Origin: Hallerella sp963656065
GTDB taxonomy: Bacteria > Fibrobacterota > Fibrobacteria > Fibrobacterales > Fibrobacteraceae
Direction of reading: 5' to 3'
Length of the DNA stretch: 64,000 nucleotides
Assembly: GCA_963656065.1 (NCBI GenBank)
Contig: CAVKGV010000008.1
Coordinates: 1 to 64,000 of the forward strand
Within the stretch, counting starts at the first letter, position 1. Each line of letters starts with the position of its first letter. This document shows positions 9,201-14,920 of the stretch, piece by piece. The position numbers and the translations under genes are program-made. Under the pieces are notes generated by a model. It was not told where the DNA came from, made no database searches, and saw only the letters and a program-made list of their open reading frames with translations.

Positions 9201-11769
9201 CGGTCCGCTTGTAAAGTTGGATTCTGTCGCTCCGGTCATCGAAAGGGTGGAAACGGTGGTTTCCGAAAACGAAGACGGTTCGCGAGTCATCCATGTGGAA
9301 GCGGAAATAGACGAAGTCGGCAGCGGCATGGCGCAGACAACTGTGGAACTGTTCTTCGGCGGAAACCTTCTTCGGAGCGAGACCGTCCAGGGAAATGTTC
9401 TTTCGATATACGACTTCAGGTTGAACGCAAAGGATTTGTATGGCTGCGTCGGTTGCCGGGCTACGGTTAAAGTCATTGTCTCGGACAAGGGACACAATTC
9501 CGATATGGCCGTCAGGCAGACCGAAAGGCTCTATCCCTATCCGTCATCCTTGGTGCTGTGGTATCCGTTTGGCGAAGGCTCCGGTGATGTCGGTTACGAG
9601 GTAATGACAAAGGACGGTTTTCGGCGGATGCATATGGATCTTTCTTCCGTGAACTCTCCGTGGAACGGGCGGTATGGCGTGCACTTGTACAAGGTCGCGG
9701 ATTCCGCAAGCAGCCGGTACAAGCTTGCGGCCTTGGATTCCTTATGCCCCTTTACTTTTGAATTCAGCTACAACGCGGGCAATGTCCAGCGGACAGACTG
9801 GTCGATTCTCAGCTTTGTCGGGAAAAACGAGTGGACTTTTGGCCTTGGTTCATACAGCCGCTATTTCCTTCAAGTGGGATCCGAAAGGTTCTATTTCAAC
9901 ACGAAGCGCGAAGCCTATATTCCAACCCACTTAGCGGTAGTGGTTAACGGCAAAAACGCAACGCTTTACAAAAACGGCAAGTATGCGGAAACCATAACGC
10001 TCGGTTCCGAACTAAAGTATGGCGGAAACGGAAAGCTTTCCATCGGTGCTCGCAACGGTTTGCGAAGTGCGATGGGACAAATTTCAAATTTGCGTCTCTA
10101 TTCCTCTGCTCTCACGGAAAAGCAAATCCAAGGGCTTTTCAGCGGGACTCTCAGCGGAGAAAACATCCATCTAGCAACAGTCCGTGCGGTCTCGCTAGCC
10201 GACAGGAACGGCTTGACAGTGGACCAGTCCTGTTCGGCACCGGGCAAGGCCTATCTCCGACAGAAGTCCGCAAGCGACAATGGCGTCATGACTTGGAAAG
10301 TCGATCTGGAAGCGGACAACTATTCGCTCTATCTTCTTCACCGGAACTACATATCCGAGGAATCCCGCGCGGAAGTTTTCGTAAACGGCACAAGTATCGG
10401 AACATTTAAACTGGCTTCGACGGGACTATGGAAGAGCGAACGGGTAGAAGGCTTCAACCGCTACTTAAAGGCTGGAGAGAATGAAATTGGCGTCCGCCCG
10501 ATGGGAAACCTTGGCATCACCGCCCTAGCCTTGGCTAGTTCAAGAGCCAACATCGAAGCGAATCAAATCAATTATGGCGAGTCTTCCTGGAGTGGTACTG
10601 CGCCAAAAGCCAAGGTCTTCATGAAGTACGAGACCGTGGATGACAAGAAATGGGCGCAGGTTCGCTTTGACCTGCGGAATCAAACCGACATGGCTCTGGA
10701 AAATGCCAGAATCCGCTATTATTACAAAGGGGAAGGCGAAAACGTGAATGCGGTCTCGTTCTATCCGGGGTCTCCGATGAGCGTTGTCAACGACGCAGGT
10801 TCCGTGTTCTATGCGGAACTGGCGCTAACCGAAGCTATTGCGGCGTACGGGACGGCCTATTCGGGACAGGGACCGCTAATCGGCTTGCACCGTCTAACAC
10901 CTCCAAACAGTTATTTCCCCTATTGGAATATCACCGACGACCCGAGCTATATTGATAGCGCAGAGACGAAATACGCCGAAGCGACTGGCATCGCCCTGCT
11001 GGACGAAGATGGCAACCTGCTCAACGAATTCGCCTGTTACGATGAAGACGGCCCGATGCAAAAGGTGAAAATCCGTGTCCGCGCCATGGCGAGGGACGAC
11101 GGTTTCGGTTCGACACAGGCGAGCAATCTCGCCTCGTATGTGGAAAATACGGGTGCGGCTCCGGTAAACGGATTCGAAGTGCGCTACTACTATAGGGATT
11201 CCGCCGAGACGGAACTGGACATCAACTGGAACGAGTTTGCTTCGGTTAGGAAGATAAATGCGGGCGGAGATTTAAACTACGCATCCTTCGTGTACGAGGA
11301 TGTCATCTTGAACGTAGGCGAAAAGTCCGATTACGGGAACGGCTTGCAGTTCACCTTGCGCCACCCGAACTGGACCGACGACTTCAATGCCGACGACGAT
11401 CCGTCGCACCACAATCTAAAGAGTGGCGAAATGGCGGAGGCGGATTCCGTTCTGGTCTTGGATCGGCGCGGAAACCTTCTTTGGGGCCATGCGCCACAGC
11501 CGAAGTTCGGGACGGGCTACGTGATTAAAGAAAATTCTGCGGACTTGGTGTATCGTGATGGAGATATCATCTATGTAAATATCGAGGAGGGCGGCTACTA
11601 CATCCTCGAAACGGTAAACGCCATCGGCGTGCCGCAGAAGACTCTGTTCAAGGGTTCGTGGGATGTCGGCGAACATTCTGTGACCGTTGACATCGGCAGT
11701 CTGCGCCCCTCCAGTTTTATCGTGCTGCGCAAGGGGTCCGAGATTCTCTCGTGGAGACTTTTAAACTAA
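244..11769 (+). CDS. Giant secreted multidomain protein with inactivated lipase-like head
   Basis: The protein has 3841 residues. I start at ATG 244 because Met-Lys-Lys followed by a hydrophobic run gives a signal peptide of about 18 residues; upstream codons encode no such signal. Residues ~25-310 look like an alpha/beta-hydrolase of the PGAP1/LipA type, with the elbow AEGVAGL where active enzymes have GHSMGGL, and FNTPHEGTGFAD after it. The nucleophile Ser is replaced by Gly121, so catalysis is doubtful. Later parts are beta-rich: many Ig/bacterial-surface-like segments, a FlgD-type Ig module near 1760-1840, a LamG/concanavalin-like domain near 3100-3300, a carbohydrate-binding-like sandwich near 3343-3436, two CBM3-like segments (about 3450-3550 and 3600-3740), and a C-terminal sorting-like domain from about 3760. 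It heads a co-directional group with two FISUMP lipoproteins. An adhesin or matrix-binding role is inferred, not shown. Base composition changes abruptly at about 6050. Confidence 0.88.
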   Translation: MKKLLPSLLLLVAFSYSAVVGPSKSTMAILLDASGLCKDASSVSWKNLQLDAFLKKHAFYGDSSSIYCRSYDASMSPSEISDSLFQGKNSVFSEAIKKWSQNGKILTSENVPTRFLIIAEGVAGLAVREYIQSKDYQGEIENVVFFNTPHEGTGFADQALLNGSSVLDKSKSASDYSDIIPLALAVYLVGGGDALENLMMSLLKEAIFGIAQNAGDIKSEFSSFFENADQSYKSLLYLSQDLDLNDAAYDEVKRKAQEKGLELKNYAGSTQLLNSFSKLNAFDHPAYNAVYSYGLPSIGNGRRTLADFADQAKNHVDKERIGQMLTESVSVTLAENGIAFASEDVGNIVSNAMNGDFTSDAMSAARQIAAKYDIPVGEISECVREISSLGKLKFNKEDLSKSVLKVIGIANKYLPEKYKSELFSTFIDEYSITLAELGESVKSIEGELKKGMDLVSRNLSNYAINFFDEGTFDVPAFSAIGKNVRAFQESGITRIGVSLKDYVQKNKPDYPELNDYIGYVSKAGELESVRQDIDLGLKIGCHLAEAVNPGVGKACRAAQFMANVTLIANVSMSIEKAMSKVGALKNAKYVAVKQSMERNPAYTSWQDHNGNSHAIESSDMEKMLFGTPIVSLQTVRKGTGSADSIVPLVLYRTFDNVENFTDISKDSAAYPYLFPASEFAEIHRNSLANSSSVMIKDVLEERRNGLLHKNSRYAAVDGFTVRNFIREYRFVIDDFLPDELRLIKLDFNARTQIAYERDGNIWYIYRGIDNRWEENPIDTLLKSPVQKDGLFVFRPKDVFNRGIADKKDSILLSAIQEDGANCVSVYVVNKVGNANSQQIHFKFQAVDYLIEEGWPKSFETVSRMDSASIYSNDLGYGASLGKYRLIVLGPKNQDTVDVFVDSLEGAGARYRFRADLSSVWNKHPLENSTYTLKWDLGFKVKTLKADYAIGEQNISYNPQTIVFGDISAPNLVFDTTLAPKAVSVKREEAFARVMNQDSAENRSLRGLRSFMVRRGTKDTVWLLNRAHVGEPFYEIGWNGNSVPWSGLADLYVQAYDFANPNGSLKEELVHVINDSAKSSWPLVMQNNISFKPGVNGISLHREILVDGEAPLPTDDSVTVCSLADSSFPPFSRNGSEISLNANDTLVVSFTIDENLFSRDSESISVELVFDDSIDDGKINQKRFPSDFTIGNFSKRFVFEEPEANRLGNGIYGLTIFLTDEAGNRSEKRILEKLRVDRTPPQIRGISLGDVAYENAAELKKGTAHLSQSGDASRNRSDLACYVKVDIHDRKGEWIGPVMETESKNLLNSTFEFDIKNASSDSSDGIRYVYFGCYDDVGNFGKNVNLVGIGARYPKITFPESGSGFYGNRILVKGFAPNPDIRGNNTRGEFRVSWRKQDDSLWSENGIRYLVFDRSLSPSERDLAVWNLAGLEKGEYVLRLSARSCDTCKWVSDEKTVLVDDFVLPDSANAPKLVIIPSVGKHLAGQPKDVSIELKNVPDTSKWVVSASIAAPSPKNSSVYVKAVEKTFDPMTVSPFRMPAPASDSGLSIWQEADGFTWHVRYVGNASGVTNIDKANADTSTSRRKPYLAIRFVGDAIDWNLSPAADSSVSLGFVMDSVKIKNEFMDVVVPPYDKTKMWKLGVDSVHLVFKTAVPFTVDASLAGGILYRDSLSVVYVYPEKYKAHIAWDGLVNGIYSSGSLVKMNVIAYEKGNERNIISEEAEWFLEYGNTGIEISSDNLEKYYVNFLGSSADSSEAKMADYGFRFKLTGRSAYVTAEVLDSSLHVVRTLMDKELILATSRNQWKTLQWNGVKNDGLLQPGSYCIHLLVKNDTGATVIDTLYPFEMNLGENIREAGKDSLGRIAELRMDEAFLDSDGNFRYVGKPDYLLRTNISATTLPEDRRSFRYEWDVYGTQRPAMYRKTRPSLGIRRHRDEFWATVVTLVMSESRKYQISYSGWNKVCYQTGKQESRGYWYRIDVKRIQFKKNTKNQEIAVDLHSENGTSGRVYGYLNNRHDGSPEILHNLAAIKILPASSYDHIKKALDGTTYFSNAVWDGDLSVSDDFPWNKVYKEDAYTSKQFLQMKNWFNNWGEALYYEAVNTDFRITMNSDSLNNAIHEDSSTRTQCESDDINANLSDSDANFVCGAKNAYEEIDSGIVRQFNPHAYMMNVKLKPFDNEESFVIKKFNKDDCSEMDGSGTDIKIKFVLEINPDYWNPPVWGTNNLANRYVRFDPVNKTLYGADGYVSKLQALSDHDFANFYDGSNWIFDASLDNGPTVFEAKRLWMHSVPENPLLFNDEIHAEILKSDSAVVKYYPSEYSWRFYRGSGDVTYKAEARNAGGNLLAVFRSDDSDAVKGKDKTIDVLAKPRDFYFDVAPVMTFDEARNAGIALETKNSVAYPLGNGICAVDEPSGYRFYGCDNWISHVHLNKRDWSDSLWKSTFALANGNGYIRNPLTDANLVSLTNIAAPQNGTESNESLKHAVSPNDWNAKDSAWAFTLKKKASEMDELFGKISIGKYALKSGEDKSSGWKIDSSKSETGIFTVANKGTLKFSNLDFYRSKDSLYMSEKSLNNGQQRETVPLSSVVAQSTNPADTILVSAWAKNPSAEVVGIFKRNLPGDASPIIHPYLNVDYDSVAQRFAVTRNSSDIYASRENEIVTLRGDVPYRVADWNISYIQDGMRFKVAEGKQEPIEASMNVNQLQGNTSFFLTYNGTGDMTYYRQLDVRIGERVKANKETFVYSMYGNISVHFDKNAWASDVDVTVRTMDPTECGDCDLFRNMVPVGPVLEILPSHVFPEDRKPLVSVDISMQSLKNGGVDYRNLKIYKLDADKKELVPLEIQGNTALLDSDLNLCEADDPYSCAFVRINAKTRTFSKFVVLDSLTADSVKTTDSISETIETFSCGQMDSLWLDTLWMGTANGWLEFPYLCTGKSNYLLQLSAGGDISAEYRGASASPIVWTVRNTDLSILDSAYRSSVVFYGIDGNTEQKLGPLVKLDSVAPVIERVETVVSENEDGSRVIHVEAEIDEVGSGMAQTTVELFFGGNLLRSETVQGNVLSIYDFRLNAKDLYGCVGCRATVKVIVSDKGHNSDMAVRQTERLYPYPSSLVLWYPFGEGSGDVGYEVMTKDGFRRMHMDLSSVNSPWNGRYGVHLYKVADSASSRYKLAALDSLCPFTFEFSYNAGNVQRTDWSILSFVGKNEWTFGLGSYSRYFLQVGSERFYFNTKREAYIPTHLAVVVNGKNATLYKNGKYAETITLGSELKYGGNGKLSIGARNGLRSAMGQISNLRLYSSALTEKQIQGLFSGTLSGENIHLATVRAVSLADRNGLTVDQSCSAPGKAYLRQKSASDNGVMTWKVDLEADNYSLYLLHRNYISEESRAEVFVNGTSIGTFKLASTGLWKSERVEGFNRYLKAGENEIGVRPMGNLGITALALASSRANIEANQINYGESSWSGTAPKAKVFMKYETVDDKKWAQVRFDLRNQTDMALENARIRYYYKGEGENVNAVSFYPGSPMSVVNDAGSVFYAELALTEAIAAYGTAYSGQGPLIGLHRLTPPNSYFPYWNITDDPSYIDSAETKYAEATGIALLDEDGNLLNEFACYDEDGPMQKVKIRVRAMARDDGFGSTQASNLASYVENTGAAPVNGFEVRYYYRDSAETELDINWNEFASVRKINAGGDLNYASFVYEDVILNVGEKSDYGNGLQFTLRHPNWTDDFNADDDPSHHNLKSGEMAEADSVLVLDRRGNLLWGHAPQPKFGTGYVIKENSADLVYRDGDIIYVNIEEGGYYILETVNAIGVPQKTLFKGSWDVGEHSVTVDIGSLRPSSFIVLRKGSEILSWRLLN

Positions 11770-11782
11770 CAAAGGAAAAAAA

Positions 11783-12496
11783 ATGAAAAAATTGACGATT
11801 CGTTCTCTTGTCTGCATGACTTTTGTGGCGTTTCTGTTTTCCGCCTGCTCGGAGAACAGCTCCTCTGCGGAACCGGAAGACACTTTCGATGCGGCTGTCG
11901 TTTGCCCGGCAGACGGCCTGAACGCCTATGGCGAACCGAACCGCGGAACGTTTATGGACGCCCGCGACGGACAGGAATACAAGTACGTGACCATCGGAAG
12001 CCAGGTCTGGATGGCGGAAAACCTGAAGTTTGATGCGCCCTACAATAGGTGTAATGAAGAGGGAATTGAAGGATCGTGTGACACGTTTGGCCGACTTTAT
12101 AGTTTGTATCGGGATGGAGAAACCTCTGGAATTTTGGACAGGGCATTGACCGATACCATCTGCCCAGCCGGCTGGCATGTGCCTTCTGTAGTGGATTGGA
12201 CTATTTTGGCAAATAGCGTTGGGGGACAAGGGGATCGCTTAAGAAGTACCGAAATGTTTGGTTTTGAAAATCAGCGCCTTGGTCCCGGTACGGATGACTG
12301 TGGTTTTAATTCGTTGTCGGAAATAGACACGAATAACGATGCCTATAGGACGAAATATTTAACAGGCCGAGATTACTGGACATCTACCGCTGAAAGTTTA
12401 CTGGCAACGTATTGTTTCGGTATCGCTTACAATATGGGATACTTTGTGAATTTTCGCTATGCAAGTATTCGCTGCGTCAAGAATCCCCTCTATTAA
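11783..12496 (+). CDS. FISUMP-domain lipoprotein 1
   Basis: The 237-residue protein has a lipobox FSAC with lipidated Cys22 and a short Ser-rich spacer. Residues ~40-235 carry the Fibrobacter succinogenes major paralogous domain (TIGR02145/Fib_succ_major), recognised by DGQEYKYVTIGSQVWMAENL, the CPAGWHVPS segment, the YWTST motif and the terminal RCVKN. The family has no known enzymatic function; the fold is related to C-type-lectin/FGE-like modules. The gene starts 13 bases after the giant gene with AAAGGA before ATG 11783, so the two are probably co-transcribed. The N-terminal half is nearly identical to the second FISUMP gene downstream, while the C-terminal half is unrelated in detail. 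A surface ligand-binding role is inferred. Confidence 0.9.
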   Translation: MKKLTIRSLVCMTFVAFLFSACSENSSSAEPEDTFDAAVVCPADGLNAYGEPNRGTFMDARDGQEYKYVTIGSQVWMAENLKFDAPYNRCNEEGIEGSCDTFGRLYSLYRDGETSGILDRALTDTICPAGWHVPSVVDWTILANSVGGQGDRLRSTEMFGFENQRLGPGTDDCGFNSLSEIDTNNDAYRTKYLTGRDYWTSTAESLLATYCFGIAYNMGYFVNFRYASIRCVKNPLY

Positions 12497-12523
12497 TAAT
12501 CCTCGTTTTACCGATAATCAAGC

Positions 12524-13165
12524 ATGATCTATTTTAAATTAACGTTGTTCTTTGTCCTTTTTGCCTCCCAGGCGTTCGCCCTCTCCCTGGAACAGGTAAA
12601 GACGGCTCTTGAAGAGAGCTTCATTCCCCGCGATTCCGTCGAGATGAACCTTCGCGTTTCCGTAAAGGCGCAGGGCGTTTATCAGCAGACCGATATCTAT
12701 ATCGTAAACAAAGGGACTGGCAAGAGTTACACGGAAATCCGGGGCGGTTTCTTGAACCAGCGCAGCATCGTGAACGGGAATAAAATGAAAATCGTGGAAT
12801 TGAAGACGAACAGAACACAGCTTCTAGACTATAACGGAGAGTCGTTGCGGGCAAATTCCTATGCCGATTTCAACCCGCTTGATTCTGGCGATTGGGAGGA
12901 GCCGAAGCTCCTGTCGGGCGAACTCTACCTGATAAAAGGTCCTGCCGGAAGCGTCTATTACAACAGCAAAACGAAGCACATCGAGAAAATTGAAGCCGTA
13001 AAGGACCGGGCGAATACGCAGACAACCTTCACTTACGACGCAAGCAACAAACTGAAAAAAATGGCTGTCTCGGTGATGGTGAATGGAACGGAAAGCGTGA
13101 TAACGACCGAAATTCTTCGTATGCAGAAATCGGACAAAATTCCCGATTCACTGTTTGAACTTTAA
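12524..13165 (+). CDS. LolA-like periplasmic protein
   Basis: The 213-residue protein has a signal peptide of about 19 residues ending in QAFA and no lipobox. The rest alternates hydrophobic and polar residues in the way of the LolA/LolB half-barrel fold (DUF4292 / outer-membrane lipoprotein-sorting type): an N-terminal helix LSLEQVKTALEESF, then strands such as GGFLNQRSIVNGNKMKIV. No conserved catalytic residues are visible. It starts 27 bases after FISUMP 1, with no clear Shine-Dalgarno, and precedes FISUMP 2. A job in carrying or maturing the flanking lipoproteins is a reasonable guess from the context, but only a guess. The housekeeping LolA is not in this window. Confidence 0.7.
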   Translation: MIYFKLTLFFVLFASQAFALSLEQVKTALEESFIPRDSVEMNLRVSVKAQGVYQQTDIYIVNKGTGKSYTEIRGGFLNQRSIVNGNKMKIVELKTNRTQLLDYNGESLRANSYADFNPLDSGDWEEPKLLSGELYLIKGPAGSVYYNSKTKHIEKIEAVKDRANTQTTFTYDASNKLKKMAVSVMVNGTESVITTEILRMQKSDKIPDSLFEL

Positions 13166-13191
13166 CCAAATTTTTTCATAAGGAGAAAGAC

Positions 13192-13908
13192 ATGAAATTT
13201 CCTAAGCTACCATGGCTCATCGGTTCGGCAATGCTTACTTTGTCACTGTCGGCATGCTCGGAAAATAGTTCTTCATCGGAACAGGAAGAGCCGAAATACA
13301 CCTTTGATGCAGCTGTCGTCTGCCCGGCAGAAGGCTTGAATAATTATGGCGAACCGAACCGCGGAACGTTTACGGATACTCGCGACGGACAGGAATACAA
13401 GTACGTGACCATCGGAAGCCAAGTTTGGATGGCGGAAAACTTGAATTATAATGATAGCTTGCCGTGCGATATAGTTTGGGGCTGTCCTTCGTTTTGTGCG
13501 GATTCGGCTTGTTCAAAAGGACGTCTTTACGTAGATACGTTGGCCTTGACGATTTGCCCCTCGGGATGGCATTTGCCGAGCGAAGACGAATTTCTAAAGC
13601 TTATAGATACTGTGGGGGGGGGAATCGATAGCGCCGGATTGCACTTGAAATCGACGGAAGGCTGGATTTCCCTGAATCCCGGAATTTCTTCTAATGGAGA
13701 TTGTGGCTTTGCCGTGTTGCCTACTCCTATGGATGTCTGGCCTGGAAAATTCATCGCAAAAGATGACGGTTACATAGGGCGACTAGGTTTTATTTATGGA
13801 TTTGTAAAATTCACTATAGAAAATCAAAGCGTAACTTTTCATAAGTCGATCAATGACGGCGCAGAGCGTGCTAGAATGATGACCCCCGTTCGCTGCGTAA
13901 AGGATTGA
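13192..13908 (+). CDS. FISUMP-domain lipoprotein 2 with a G9 tract
   Basis: The 238-residue protein has a lipobox LSAC (Cys22) followed by a Ser/Glu-rich spacer. The FISUMP domain includes DGQEYKYVTIGSQVWMAENL, CPSGWHLPSEDEF and the terminal RCVKD. A good Shine-Dalgarno (AAGGAG) precedes ATG 13192. The coding strand contains nine consecutive G at 13614-13622, encoding part of VGGGID; gain or loss of one G would truncate the protein, so it could be phase-variable. A 41-base block (13381-13421) is identical to FISUMP 1, whereas the C-terminal halves differ strongly. It ends the accessory block and is followed by a hairpin. A surface-exposed binding role is inferred. Confidence 0.9.
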   Translation: MKFPKLPWLIGSAMLTLSLSACSENSSSSEQEEPKYTFDAAVVCPAEGLNNYGEPNRGTFTDTRDGQEYKYVTIGSQVWMAENLNYNDSLPCDIVWGCPSFCADSACSKGRLYVDTLALTICPSGWHLPSEDEFLKLIDTVGGGIDSAGLHLKSTEGWISLNPGISSNGDCGFAVLPTPMDVWPGKFIAKDDGYIGRLGFIYGFVKFTIENQSVTFHKSINDGAERARMMTPVRCVKD

Positions 13909-13958
13909 AGTTTCAAGCGAGCGGAACTTAAAAGAGACAATTTGTCAGCCATGGCTAT

Positions 13959-13986
13959 CCTCAAAAGTCGGGCATCACTTTTGGGG
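13959..13986 (+). terminator. Probable terminator of the FISUMP operon
   Basis: A ten-pair stem (13959-13968 with 13977-13986, one G-T pair) has an eight-base loop and is followed by an AT-rich tail that has only a short T run. It lies 51 bases after FISUMP 2 and is the best candidate for the end of the giant-gene operon. Confidence 0.5.
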
Positions 13987-14081
13987 ATTAATTGTTTTCG
14001 AATTCAATAAATCGGTGCAGATAAAAAATAGTTCGCTTTCCTAGGGTGTTTTTTAATGAGTTTTTGTGTGTATCTTAAAAC

Positions 14082-14104
14082 AAAAAAAGATCCGCTGTTG
14101 CGGA
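14082..14104 (-). terminator. Terminator of tRNA-Ala
   Basis: Read on the minus strand, TCCGC-AACA-GCGGA is followed by ATC and seven T. It begins 8 bases after the tRNA discriminator base, as expected for a single-gene tRNA transcript. Confidence 0.8.
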
Positions 14105-14111
14105 CCTTTTA

Positions 14112-14185
14112 TGGAGATAAGGGGAATCGAACCCCTGACCTATAGATTGCGAACCTATCGCTCTACCAAACTGAGCTATATCCCC
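14112..14185 (-). tRNA. tRNA-Ala (anticodon CGC)
   Basis: A full cloverleaf can be drawn on the minus strand: acceptor GGGGATA/TATCTCC, D stem GCTC/GAGC, anticodon stem ATAGG/TCTAT around loop TTCGCAA, and T arm AGGGG-TTCGATT-CCCCT. The loop gives anticodon CGC, reading GCG. The third acceptor pair is G3-U70 and the discriminator is A73, the two main alanine identity elements, which supports the assignment. CCA is not encoded. It has its own promoter and terminator. Confidence 0.95.
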
Positions 14186-14197
14186 GGTTGCGACACA

Positions 14198-14226
14198 AAT
14201 ATATTTTATATCGGATAAATTGTCAA
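14198..14226 (-). promoter_or_regulatory. Promoter of tRNA-Ala
   Basis: On the minus strand TTGACA is followed after exactly 17 bases by TATATT (extended as TATATTTG), ending 12 bases before the tRNA 5' end. The -35 hexamer lies inside the last codons of ung. Confidence 0.85.
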
Positions 14227-14891
14227 GGTGTCCAGTTGATTTCCTCTAGGCCTTTGCTTTTGAGAAATGCGTTGGCCTTGCTGAAATGCCTGCAACCGAA
14301 AAAGCCCCGGTAGGCGGACAGCGGACTAGGATGGGGCGCTTCGAGAACCAGATGCCCGCGGTCCTTTGCGATTAGAGCTTTCTTACGGATGGCGTAGTTT
14401 CCCCACAGAAGAAATACGAGGTTTTCCTTGATGGCGGAAATCCGTTCGATGATGGTATCGGTAAACTGTTGCCAGCCGATCCCCGAGTGGGAAGCGGCTT
14501 GGTGGGCGCGGACGGTCAGGCTTGAATTCAGGAGGAGGATTCCTTGATGCGCCCAGTTTTCGAGGTTGCCGCTTTGCGGAATGGGAATCCTCAGATCGTC
14601 GTGCAATTCCTGGAAGATGTTTACGAGCGACGGGGGCGGTTCGATGCCGTCGGAAACCGAGAAGCAGAGCCCGTTGGCCTGTCCCGGATTGTGATAGGGG
14701 TCCTGCCCGATGATGACCGCCTTGACCTTGTCAACGGGACATTCGTCTAGGGCGGCGAAAATCTTGGATCCGGGAGGATAGACCGTGTACTTTTTTTTCT
14801 CTTCGATGAGCGTCGCCTTGAGATGCTGGAAATACGGCATTTCAAACTGGTCGCTTAGAAGTTCAAACCATGTGGGGTCAAGTTTTACCAT
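14223..14891 (-). CDS. ung: Uracil-DNA glycosylase, family 1
   Basis: The 222-residue protein removes uracil from DNA as the first step of base excision repair in the cytoplasm. The catalytic water-activating motif GQDPYH is at 62-67 (Asp64) and the DNA-intercalation loop HPSPLSAYRGFFG starts at His187; LLLNSSLTVR and VFLLWG are further family motifs. The length is typical of bacterial Ung (about 220-230). It is the last gene of a minus-strand series, 29 bases after the methyltransferase gene, and its end overlaps the tRNA-Ala promoter. Confidence 0.97.
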   Translation of the reverse strand: MVKLDPTWFELLSDQFEMPYFQHLKATLIEEKKKYTVYPPGSKIFAALDECPVDKVKAVIIGQDPYHNPGQANGLCFSVSDGIEPPPSLVNIFQELHDDLRIPIPQSGNLENWAHQGILLLNSSLTVRAHQAASHSGIGWQQFTDTIIERISAIKENLVFLLWGNYAIRKKALIAKDRGHLVLEAPHPSPLSAYRGFFGCRHFSKANAFLKSKGLEEINWTP

Positions 14892-14920
14892 AATCGATAA
14901 GATAAGAAATGGAATGTGGT

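Noticed and set aside
11783..13908. Diversity-generating retroelement
   Set aside because: The FISUMP pair would be suitable targets, but no reverse transcriptase, accessory gene or template repeat is present in the window.
14544..14891. Plus-strand frames opposite ung
   Set aside because: The minus-strand Ung motifs are complete; the opposite frames have no homologous motifs.
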